Shown one piece after another: positions 1-10,318 of a DNA stretch of 64,000 nucleotides; positions within the stretch are counted from its first letter, which is position 1, and each line of letters starts with the position of its first letter. This stretch comes from Amphirosellinia nigrospora (taxonomy: Eukaryota; Ascomycota; Sordariomycetes; Xylariales; Xylariaceae). Made by a program: the position numbers and the translations under genes. A model generated the notes under the pieces. That model saw nothing but the letters and a program-made list of their open reading frames with translations, had not been told where the DNA came from and did not search any database. The DNA lies in assembly GCA_004123355.1 (NCBI GenBank), contig SCHM01000004.1, positions 62,001 to 126,000 of the forward strand. The letters run 5' to 3'.

Positions 1-57
1 TTATATAAAACAAAAGTATAAAAATATATAGCGACCTAAAAATAAGCATAACTTATA

Positions 58-97
58 TCGGTTATAAATTCTTTAATATATTAAAATATATAACCGA
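58..97. repeat. Inverted repeat, 9-bp arms
   Basis: TCGGTTATA at 58-66 is the exact reverse complement of TATAACCGA at 89-97, with a 22-base AT-only spacer apart from one C. It could fold as a hairpin. No gene or known terminator context surrounds it, so a function is not claimed. Confidence 0.5.
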
Positions 98-3000
98 ACA
101 AAAAAAAGCACTACTAAAAACTTAAAACTAAGAAAAATTAAACTAAAAAATAAACATATTTTATATTTTATTTTAAAAGTATAAATATTAAAATAAAGCC
201 GCAATATAAAAATTCTATTATTAAAGTTAAGTTATAAAAAACTTATAGCGAATATATTAATTAATAATAATTTTTTTTTCTTATAAAAAGCAAATATATA
301 CTATATATTAAATATTATATTATTTTCCGAATTAAAAACTTTATAATAAACTTTAACGTAGTTATAAAAATATTCGAATATATAAAAAAAATAAACAAAA
401 ATAAAATATATTTAAATAGTAGAAAATTAGCTTATATAACCGTAAACTATAAGCATTATTTATTAATTAAAACTTTTGCTTTTTTGTAAATAAAATAAGC
501 TTAGCTACTATAAATATTTTAATTAACGTAAAAACCTTATAAGTAGTATTTATAAAAAATATTTCTAAAAACTAATTAAAATTAATAAAAAATAAAAATC
601 GAACAAATATAAAAAAACAAGTATATTAATTATATATAATTTTATTAAAAAAGCGCTAAAAGCTTTTATATTTGCTATAGCTATTATTATAAATATAACT
701 AATAATTTAATATAAAAATTCTACTAAATAATATTATTTTATAAAGAAATAGCTTAACTATTTTAACCTCCGATAAAAAAAAATACTAACGTTTTAATAA
801 TCTAAATGCTAAAATTAAAATAACGCTTATAATTATAATAATAGTAGCAAAATATATCTTATTTAAAAGTATATTAATTATTAACGAACTAGTTAATATT
901 GTATTTATATAACTGGATTTATTTAGATTATTTATATTTTTTTTAATATAGTAAAAAAATATAATTAACGAAGCTAATAATATTTATAATATTAACCTAG
1001 GCTTAGTATTAATATTTAAATTTTACGCTTAAAATTATTTAAAGTAATATTTTATATTTTAGCATTAAATAATTAACGAACTTATTTAAAATAATAATAA
1101 AAAAAAATATATATATTTTACGTAAAATAAATATTTTTGCTAAAAGTTTTTAAAAAATCGTAAAATTTTTTAATATTTAGAAAATAAAAGCATAACGATA
1201 TCCTGCTAAACAAATAGCTAAAAATATTTCTAGTAAAAAGTTAATAAATTAAAAGCGCTAAAATAAACAGCTAATCTTATTTATTTAGCTGTAAATATAA
1301 CGTTTTAAATAAATATTTCGATAATTTATATAAAAAAAAAAAAATAAAATAAATAAACAAACTTATTTATTTATATATTTTTTATTATTATATAAAATCC
1401 GTTTTTAATAAAGATAACTTATATAAATAAAAAAAACGTATCGTTATTAATTTATATAGCTTAAACCGAATAATATATTAATAATTATTTATTATTTTTG
1501 CAAGCAAAAATAATCTCGTTATTATAAACAAAAGTTTTATTATAGTTGTCGATATAATATTTTTTTTTATTAATTTTTATATATTTAAACTATAGGGATA
1601 AGTTGTATAGTAATAAGTCCTAAGGTATTAAAAGTATATAATATAGAAATAATAGGATTTTAGAAATATATATATTATACTATATAAAAGTTTATGGATG
1701 AAATATTTAAAGTATTTAAACATTTTTATAGATATTTTATTATAATATTATTATAATTTATTCGGATATAGCTAAAAATTATATAAAAATATTACGTATA
1801 ATATTTAGTTTTTCGAAAAAAAAAAACTCGTAATATTTTTTGCGAAAATTATTTATCGGATATTTTTTTAATTAAACTTTTGTCGGATTTAAAGTTAACG
1901 GCGCTTAAACTTACTAATATTAATAGCTGACGTTGCTACATTTTATAACTTTGCTTTTTTTAAATAATTAAAGTTTTTTAAACAATATATATATATAAAT
2001 AGTTTTTTTATAACTTAATACTTTTATGCTTAAATTTCCGAACTATTTATAAAATAAAAAAGCATAAACTATATTTATAAAAAAAAAAAAAAAAAAATAT
2101 TATTATAAAAAATAAAAATAAAAAAAAAGCGTACGTTTAAAGCATTTATTATATTTTAACCCCTATTAAAGTTATATCTTTTAATATAATATAAAATATA
2201 ATATATAGCAAAACTATACTATATTACTATAATCTTAAAAAAGAATTATTTTTATAAATTAACGCCTTATTATAAAAAAATTCAAAATAATATTATTTTA
2301 ATTATAAAATAACTATATTTAAGTTCTTAGCAAAATTATCCTTTTAATAAAAATCCTTTTAATGCTATATTTAAATAAATGTTTAAAAAAAGCTAAAATA
2401 TAATATAATCTTTTTAAGTTAAAAATAGCTTGCTTAATTTAAGTAATAAAAAAGCTACGTATTATAATTTAATTAAACGATCGCTTAGTTATAGTTCTAA
2501 TAAATCACTTAGCTATTAAAAAAATAATCGATTAAACTATTTTATAATATTAATAATAAACCGTACAAACAAACGTTTAATTAATTTTTTATATATTTAT
2601 TATAATATAAATTATAAATATATTACTTATTAAAACGTTTAAACTATATACTTAACGCGTTTAGCCGATTATAAATAATGCTTAATAAAAAAACCTAAAA
2701 AAAACCTAAAAAAAGCAAAAAATATAGCTACTTTAAACATAATATAAAATAATTATAACGCTATATTTTATATATTAGTATTAAAAGCAGTTATAAATAA
2801 TATAATATTATGTAATTTTAAACAAGTTTATTTAAAAATACGAAATACGCATAAATCCTTAAAAATATAAAAAACGTAATAAAAAATAAATATAAATATA
2901 TAAACAAAAATAGCACAATAACTTTTTTTAAACTTAGCTATTTTTTTAATTTAATAGCTAATAAATTAATTTATAATATATATACGCGAATATAACGCCT

Positions 3001-4412
3001 TTATATATTATATAAAATAATAAAAAAAGTATTAAAACTTATATATAACGGAAAATATTACTAAAAATAATAAAAATAATATAAGTATTTAAACTTTATA
3101 TAATTATAAATAAAACTTAGCAAATAAAAAAATATTTCGAGTATTATAGCGTATATAAGCTTAATAAAATAAATAAATAATTATTAGTTAGAAATCTTTG
3201 TCTTATCTACCTAAAAAATCTATTATTAATATAAATTATCGCTATAAATTTTATCTTAGTTTTATTTAAAATATTAAGCAATAGTACTTTATAATAACTT
3301 AATAATAATAAAACTTATTATATAATATAACGTAATAATAACTTATATTTATTTAAATAATAAATATATTTTATTTATATTTAATAATAAAAAATATATA
3401 GTAAAAAATAAAGTATTATATTTATAAAATAATTATTACTATATAACTAAAAATACCGAAAAGAATTATTTCCGACCGAAATAAAAAATTTATTTCTGGA
3501 TTTTAGCAAAGTATATAAAAAGCTATAAAAACCAAACTATTTATAATAATAGCTTATTATTTATAAATAAACAGTTTATTTAAACAAAAAAATTAAATAA
3601 TTAAAATAATATTAAAATATTATAATTTTAAAAATCCTAAAACAAACTAAATAAATATTATATTATTTTTATAATAAAACTTAAACGCTGTATATTTTAA
3701 AACTATATATTTAATTTATATAATAATTATTTAGATTTAAACTATTAAATATATTTAATATTTTAATAAACGTTAAAATTTATAAAAATTTAACGAAATT
3801 AAATTTTTTTAAGAATATATTAAAAAAATGTTTATTTTACTATAAACTTCGCGCAAGTAGTTATTAAACGTTAATATAATAGCAAATATAAATACTTATA
3901 ATTTAAACTTAAAAACTAAATCTATTTTAAACTATATAAAAAATATTATTTATTTAGCAAACCGGCGCGTAAATACTTATAATAATATTTAAAACTATAA
4001 ACAATTAAATATAAAATAAAAAACCTAGCTTACAAACTAAACTTTTTATATAACTTTAAAATCTATTTAATAATATCATATTAAATATTTATAATTTATA
4101 TTTAAAAATAAAAACTTATTTAAACGTTATATTGCTTTTCTAGGACTTATAAAAATAAAACAAAGCAATTTTAACGTAGAAAAAAAAAACGTTTACGAAA
4201 TTAATATTATATTTAATTATTATTTTAATTATAAATATAATAGCTTTAATTATTTAATTAAATAAAAAAAATAAAGTTATAAATATAATAAATAAAAATC
4301 TAAATAATAATTATATTATAATAATAAACTAATTAAAAAATATTAAAATCGTAATAAACTTCGATTAAAAATATAACCTAAAAAAAGTCGCTTATATAAA
4401 ACTTTATATAAC
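98..4412. other. Decayed sequence, no recognisable gene
   Basis: AT-rich, mostly A-biased sequence with stops in all frames. I found no open frame worth reporting and no repeat pair beyond short hairpins. A run of 19 A lies at 2079-2097. The stretch 1590-1720 keeps slightly more G (short GG and TG-containing words), but no frame stays open. It is most likely eroded transposon sequence that can no longer be classified by eye. Confidence 0.6.
1267..1292. repeat. Small hairpin, 8-bp stem
   Basis: ACAGCTAA at 1267-1274 pairs with TTAGCTGT at 1285-1292 across a 10-base loop. It is an isolated inverted repeat in decayed sequence; such structures can arise by chance in DNA this rich in AGCT. Confidence 0.4.
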
Positions 4413-4531
4413 GTACTTAATATTATTACTTTTTTTAAACTTTAGTATAAAAAGCGCTTATATATTACTTTTAATAATAATATACTTAATATTACTACTT
4501 TTTTTAAACTTTAACGCAAAAGGCGCTTATA
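4413..4531. repeat. 69-bp tandem duplication beside the GC island
   Basis: Two copies of a segment (about 4413-4462 and 4482-4531) align with a period of 69. They share a run of seven T followed by AAAC and a GCGCTTATA end. The mismatches I see are C/T and G/A changes, for example GTAT in copy 1 opposite ACGC in copy 2. Copy 2, next to the G+C-rich island, keeps more G/C. This is what an old local duplication eroded by RIP would look like, with protection rising towards the unmutated island. Confidence 0.75.
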
Positions 4532-4554
4532 CAAATAACGAACTTGCTAAAAGC

Positions 4555-4760
4555 AGCAGGCTTTTTTTATATAGCCGGCACCTAATATACGCGGGCAAAG
4601 GGTATACGCGTACGCGTACACACTCGCCCTGGCGGGCGCACACTAGCCACCGCGTGGCTGGCGCCTAGTTTGTGCGTATAGCTTCGCCATACATATACAC
4701 ACAAATATTATTTAAACCTATAAAATTCATATAGATCTAGAGACTTTGTCTCCATCTTTT
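4555..4760. other. G+C-rich island that escaped RIP
   Basis: Over 4571-4690 about 61% of bases are G or C by direct count, against roughly 15-20% around it. CpA and TpG dinucleotides are intact (GTACACA, GTGGCTGG, TTTGTGCG), so this piece was not mutated like its surroundings. It holds palindromes: GTACGCGTAC at 4610-4619, CGCC-CT-GGCG at 4625-4634, AGCCAC-CGC-GTGGCT at 4645-4659, and an imperfect GTAT/ATAC hairpin at about 4676-4692. Below roughly 61% it tails off through 4700-4760, where GAGAC-TTT-GTCTC (4740-4752) forms another hairpin. No open frame of useful length and no tRNA box B are visible. It could be a short unique sequence too small for RIP to recognise, or a small later insertion such as a non-autonomous element. 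Confidence 0.8.
4637..4676. repeat. Nested cruciform in the GC island
   Basis: The outer arms CGCACACTAG (4637-4646) and CTAGTTTGTGCG (4665-4676) are inverted repeats differing by a two-base insertion. They enclose the perfect 6-bp stem AGCCAC/GTGGCT with a 3-base loop (4645-4659). Because the outer arm overlaps the inner stem by AG, the two structures are alternative or partly stacked folds. The high G+C gives real stability, unlike the AT hairpins elsewhere. The role is unknown; a transposon terminus or a recombination remnant are options. Confidence 0.65.
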
Positions 4761-6713
4761 TTAATATATAAATTCTACCCATACTTTACTATATTAAATA
4801 ATATAAATAAAAGTTTTTAATTAATATAACTTAATATATATATATTACTTATTTTTTGCTTTATATTAATATATATTATATATAATAAACATTTATTAAA
4901 ATTATAGTTAATTTTAATTATTCGATTATAAAAATTAATAAATAAAAAAAAATAAAATACGGTTAATTATAAAAAACTTATTATAATTTAATATATTTAT
5001 TATATTATTAAGCTAAGCCCCGCAAAAAGTAAATAAAATATGCTCGCTTTATTAAGTTAAAACAATAAAAAATTTAATTTATAAAATATAAATATTAAAT
5101 ATAATTATGTTTAAACGCTATTAAATTAAGCTCCGTTCTTTTATTATTTAGTTTTATTTTAATATTATTTTTTTTAAAATGCCCCTAGGTATAACTAGTC
5201 GTTATAAATAAATTTTTTATGCTCAGTATATTATATTTTTTTTTTATTTGTTTAATATTAATATTAGCAACGGTATTTTTGCCGTTAAAAATACGGGCGA
5301 TTTTTTTAAATGTTAGCTTTTTTGTTTTAAAGTAAAAAAATACATAAAATATAATTTAAGAAAATCTTATGCTTAAATATATAATTAATAACTAAAGCAC
5401 TTCTAATATAATAATATACTATATTAAAGGTATAATATAACAAAGCGCGTTTTTCTAGGGGGCTTTTATATAAAATAATATAAAATATTAATATTTAAAT
5501 AATTTATTCCGAGAAATTTTATTTGTTTAATTATTAAATGCTAATATAGTTTATATAGTAATATTTATAAATATTATTTTTTAGCGTATAATTTAAATAA
5601 AAGAACTTTAAAAGCATAAATAATTAATATGCTTAAAAAGCTAATATTATAAAAAATGCTAAAAAGCTAGATAAAAATAAGCTAAGCTTAACTTACTATA
5701 AAATTTTATATCCTAGAATTTTTATAAAAAGCGCTATAAACCGTTTAGCTTGTAAAAAAAACAACTATACCCGAGATAAAAATATAGAAAAAGTTAATAA
5801 ATAAAATAATATTATATAAAAATATTTTAAAGCAATAAATGCCCAATATAATTTGATTTAATAGCTTAATATAACTTATATTATTTTTAGCTTTAATAGT
5901 TTTTATTTTTTATACTTAGCGTTATATTTAATATTTAATATTTATTATTATTTTCGGTATTATTATCGTTAGTTATTTCGATTAAATAATAGCTTTTGCC
6001 GGTTAAAGTAACGAATTAAGTAAAAATAAAAAAATATACTTATTATAAAAAGTTAAATTATTATAAATAATTTTAAAAATATTTAAAATATTTAAGCAAA
6101 GCTAAGCAGATTTTTAATTTAATTAATTCACTTTTTTAATATTTATATTAATTATACTAAAATTAGCATAATAATATATATATTTATATATTAATTATTT
6201 CTAATTTAAAAATATAGAACTTTTAATAATTTAATTTAAACAATATATTATATTATAATATTTTATATAACCGCTGCTACGTTCGAGCTATTATAAACCT
6301 ATATATTTTATTCAAGCCTAAATATATTAGCAAAAATAGTAAGTTAATTTAATTAAAATACTATTATAACTTTTATTAGGTAATATTAAACTAAAACTAT
6401 AAACCGGTATAATATTATATTAATTATAATAAATATAATTAAAAACAAATTATAAACGTTATAAAATATAAATATAAAATTTATAATAAAGCAGCAATAA
6501 CTTTAGGTTAAATGTTTAATTTAATAGTTAATTAATAAGATCTAATTATTAAAAGCTTCTCGAATAATATAAGTTTAAAACTTTTATTTTTTTTTTCGCG
6601 CATATTAATAGTTTTTCGGCTTAATTTGCTTTATTAAACAATAGCGCTATTTTTTATAATAGTTTTTTTATATTTATATTTTAAGCTATAATAAACTAAA
6701 AAAACTATATATA

Positions 6714-6737
6714 GCCCGTAAAGCGCTAAAAACGGGC
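6714..6737. repeat. Hairpin GCCCGT/ACGGGC
   Basis: GCCCGT (6714-6719) and ACGGGC (6732-6737) form a 6-bp GC-rich stem around a 12-base loop that itself contains AGCGCT. It is followed by a T/A-rich stretch but not by a clean T run, so I do not call it a terminator. Confidence 0.4.
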
Positions 6738-7250
6738 GAGCTATTATTATTATTATCGCTAGCAAAAAATAACGTTTATAAACAATAAAAATAAAATATT
6801 ATAATAACATTAAAACAATGCTTTAAAGCTTAAATTTTTTTTTATATAAAACGGGCAACTATAAAACTACCGGCTAGCGTTTATAATTTTAATAAACTTA
6901 AAACTAAAATAATCTAACTAATCGTAAATAAAAATTTTAAAAAGCATTTTAATTAAAACAACAAACGTTTATTATTATTTAAAGAGCTTATAATAATAAC
7001 TAGCGTTTATAAGCTTATAATTAAGCTTTTTTTAATTAAATATATATTTATATATTTATATATTTTTTAACGATATAATTAGGTTTATTAAATCGAAAAA
7101 GTATTAATTACTATTAACGTTATAAATTATTATTAGTTTATATAAACTTTACTTTTATACTTTTTAATTATTATAGTTATTATAGCCTATGCTTTTATTA
7201 CTAAAATAACGCCCGTAGTTTTACTTTTTATAAAAAACAATATTAATAGT

Positions 7251-7294
7251 AATAATAATAATAATAATAACAATAATAACAATAATAATAATAA
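7251..7294. repeat. AAT trinucleotide microsatellite
   Basis: About fourteen consecutive AAT/AAC triplets, with two units reading AAC. This is a simple sequence repeat; the AAC units are either substitutions within the array or ancestral units that survived mutation. Confidence 0.85.
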
Positions 7295-8631
7295 CTATTT
7301 TAATTTTAACGCAAATAAAGCTAATTAGCTAAATATCGAAAATAAATATCCTAATAATATAAAAAAGCTAAAAAAAGTAGTTTTATAACTTTATATACAT
7401 AGATTATTTTATTATCGACTACTTTAAAAACTAAAAAAAAAAAGTTAGTATTTTTATAATAACTACGTACTAAAGCTAAAAAAACTAATAATAATTAAGC
7501 AAATTATACACTTTAATATTCTTAAAAGCTAAACAACTTTGTTTGTTTAGCTTACGTTTATATTTTTATAAATTAGCTTTAAAACAGTAATAAATTATAT
7601 TAAACGTTATAAAAGCTTTTTTTTTTTTAAAATTTATAAATACCCTTTTTTTAAAATATTTTATATTAATTTTAATAAGTTTAAAATTAATTATTTTTAA
7701 TATTTAGCTAAAATATTATATAATAAGCTAGTGGTCCATAATAAAAGGTTAATTTTGCGCGATTTTTAAAACGTTTTTAAGAAAATATTTAATATTAAAA
7801 CTTGTTTAACTAAAATTTATACTAAAAAGTATATCGGATATAAGCTTTTTTTGCTTATATTTATTATATGTTTTTCCGAAAATATTATTAATTTTTTAAA
7901 CGATTTATATAATAAAAGCTTAATATAGTTTTAAAGTTTTTATTTATTAAATATAATAATTTTATCGCTTAAAGTAAAATAATTCGAGCTAATTAAATAT
8001 CCGTATTATTGTTGTTAAAAGAGATTACTAAGAACTAATTAAAAGCTGCTCGGATTTATTATAACTTTAAAATAATTATTAAAAGCAATCGGAAAAATTA
8101 TTTAAAACTATAAATTAAATAAATAAATTATACTAGCAATATTAATTATTAATTAGCTATTTAATATAGATTTTATTTATAATATAATAATTTATTTTAA
8201 TTCTTATAATTAATAATATAATAAGCTTAAGAATCTTTTATTAAGTTTGGCTATAACTAATATTTTATATGTATATTTTAATTATCGAATTATTTATTTT
8301 GTTATATTTAGTAAAAATAATATTTTAAATTTAATAGTTATTAATAAAAACTTATAGCTTTTTACGTCCGTTATATTTTAAATTATAACCTATTTTATAG
8401 TTTAGTTTTATATTAAGCTTTAATAAAATAATAAAAATTTAGCAGCTTAAAGGCAAATTAATAATAGCTTTAAGGATATAAAATTATATAAACGTGTAAA
8501 CTTTATTATTATATTAAAAAATAATATAAGTACTATGGCTATTGTTATTAATATATTAATTAAAGTTATTAGAGTTTATTTTAATTAGTTTTATATATTT
8601 AATAGCTAGCATAAGCATATAATAAATATAA

Positions 8632-8780
8632 TAAAACGTATAATTACCGAATAATTTAATATAGTAAAATATATAATTATTAAATAATCTAATATAATAA
8701 AACGTATAATCATTAAATAATTTAATATAATAAAACGTATAATTACTAAATAGTCTAATATAGTAAAACGTATAATAACA
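8632..8780. repeat. 33-bp tandem array, 4.5 copies
   Basis: Units start at 8632, 8665, 8698 and 8731, with a partial unit from 8764. Each opens with TAAAACGTATAAT or a one-base variant and ends in AATATAG or AATATAA. The copies differ at a few positions, nearly all C/T or G/A. The period of exactly 33 is divisible by three, so a former 11-residue protein repeat is conceivable, but no frame is open now. Weaker relatives of the unit recur at about 9905-10010. Confidence 0.9.
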
Positions 8781-8804
8781 TATAATAATAAACTAGAAGC
8801 TTTT

Positions 8805-8935
8805 TAATTTAAAAGTAAAAATATTTAAATTTTTAAAAACTACGTATTTAAATTAATAAATAAGTTATAATTGCTAGTTATACTAGTTCGTTCTTTTTTA
8901 ATAAGTTATATGTAATAAAACCTATTTTTTTTAAA
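8805..8935. repeat. Dispersed repeat B, copy 1
   Basis: This stretch matches 44781-44935. The best-conserved core, AATAAGTTATAATTGCTAG followed by TTATACTAG (about 29 bases), is identical in both. The flanks align with transition-type differences over roughly 130 bases. At the second site it follows directly after repeat A, so A+B may be one former unit such as an LTR. Its identity is not known. Confidence 0.7.
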
Positions 8936-9262
8936 TTATTAACTATAATATTTTATTTTTTTATATAATTATATAACTACGTTATAAAAATATTTAGCTG
9001 TTTAGTTAATAGTAATAATAAATTTATTTATAAATATAAGCGTTAATATATAATATTTTTTATATATTTATTTTATTAATAATAGCAATATATATTAAAG
9101 TTATATTATTTATAATTAAACTACGTTTTAAGCATAAAATAAAATTAAAAAATTAGATATTATAGCAAATAATTAATTTTTATTTTAAATAAAAAAAACT
9201 TACTATAATATTAAAATTTTTAAAATAATTTTTAACCCGGGTAAAATTAAAAAATTTTCTAA

Positions 9263-9373
9263 TAAGTATAAATTATTATTTTAAATTTTAAATATAATTA
9301 TAAGTTATTTTTAATTTTAAATATAACTATAAGCTATTTTTAATTTTAAGTATAATTACGAACTTTATATTTT
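9263..9373. repeat. 29-bp tandem array, about 4 copies
   Basis: Units start at 9290, 9319 and 9348, with a shorter leading copy from 9263. All read AA(A/G)TATAAxTA followed by a stretch ending in TTTAATTTT or TTTAAATTTT. Differences among copies are mainly C/T and G/A. The array lies between the 33-bp array and the 78-bp duplication in a dense repeat cluster. Confidence 0.8.
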
Positions 9374-9432
9374 AAGTAATAACGTTATTATAAATATATT
9401 AATTTTTATAATATATTAGATTTTTATTTTTT

Positions 9433-9588
9433 TCGAAAAAAGCTTAAGCTTGCTAACAAGTTTAAAAAAAACTTTATAAATTAGCTAAAATATTTAAAAA
9501 AAAAAACTTTTCGAAAAAGCTTAAGCTTGTTAATAAATTTAAAAAAAACTTTATAAGCTAGCTAAAACGTTTAAAAAAAAAAAACTCG
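9433..9588. repeat. 78-bp tandem duplication
   Basis: Two copies (9433-9510, 9511-9588) share TCGAAAAA, AGCTTAAGCTTG, a TTTAAAAAAAACTTTATAA segment and AGCTAAAA in the same order. Mismatches such as GCTAACAAG against GTTAATAAA are C to T and G to A. Copy number is two plus a short remnant (ACTCGAAAACTT) after the second. Confidence 0.88.
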
Positions 9589-9904
9589 AAAACTTAAAAA
9601 ATATATTTATTACGATCGATTTAAAGCCTTAAAGTTTTTAGAAACTTAAAATTATGCTTAAAATATTATTAAAAAGTAAAAAAAAAAAAAAAAAGTTATA
9701 AACGAATACTTTATAAAAAATACCGCTATATTTATTATGTTAATATAATAGCTAATTTTATAATAATTATAGTTTTTTTAAAAAATAGCTTAATAAAAGT
9801 TATATTTAAATAAAGTTATAATAGTAATATTAGTTTATAACTTAAAAATAATAAATATTTAAATTAATATTAAATTAAAAAAATAAAAAATAAAATAATT
9901 ATAA

Positions 9905-10010
9905 ATATAATTAAACAAATAATATTAAATAATTATAGTTAATATAACGTATAATTATTAAATAATTAAGTTTAATAAAATATAACTATTAAATAATTAA
10001 ATTTAATATA
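9905..10010. repeat. Degenerate relatives of the 33-bp unit
   Basis: Two to three blurred units of about 32-33 bases carry the words CGTATAATTATTAAATAATT and AAATATAACTATTAAATAATT-like sequence. They resemble the regular array at 8632-8780, suggesting a once larger or duplicated satellite. The match is by eye and the low complexity weakens it. Confidence 0.5.
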
Positions 10011-10192
10011 AAATTAGATTTAGTATAACTTATAATAAAAAAAAAATTAAAAATAAAACTTTATAATTTATTTATATTATATTATTACTTTTAATATAAA
10101 TATTTAATTTTAAATTATTTTATTAAATTTATAATTATTTATATAATAAAATAAATACTAAAAACTAAGTATATACAATAGTAAATAAAAAT

Positions 10193-10318
10193 AAAAGAGT
10201 TTTTAATTCGGGTAAAAAAATTTTTTATTTAGGATATAAAAAATAAAAATTTTTTATTAATAAAAAAACCTTTTTTTTATTTAATTGTACTTTTTTATAA
10301 AATTTAAGCACTAAATAA
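10193..10318. repeat. Dispersed repeat A, copy 1
   Basis: This segment recurs at 44655-44780 and 47085-47195. Shared landmarks in order are a GTTTTTAAT start, an ATTTAGGATATAAA word (copies 1 and 2), AATTTTTTAT, GATAAAAAAAC-type sequence with a long T run, a CTTTTTTATAAAA word and the end TTAAGCACTAAA. A fragment near 9225-9260 containing ACCCGGGTAAAA may be a further partial copy. Three dispersed copies argue for a transposon end or LTR, but no partner element could be delimited. Confidence 0.7.

Larger units (their letters stand above)
4761..8631. other. Decayed sequence, no recognisable gene
   Basis: Mixed A-rich and T-rich sequence with stops in every frame. Slightly G+C-richer patches occur near 5160-5300, 5440-5470 and 6590-6780, but no open frame or known motif could be read. 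The only structures noted are the hairpin at 6714-6737 and the AAT microsatellite at 7251-7294. Confidence 0.55.

Noticed and set aside
4600-4700. tRNA or 5S rRNA gene in the GC island
   Set aside because: No cloverleaf, no box A/box B pair and no match to the GGTTCGA core. The palindromes do not fit tRNA arms.
8632-8780. CRISPR-like array
   Set aside because: The 33-bp units are directly contiguous with no unique spacers, and the genome is evidently fungal. It is an ordinary tandem repeat.
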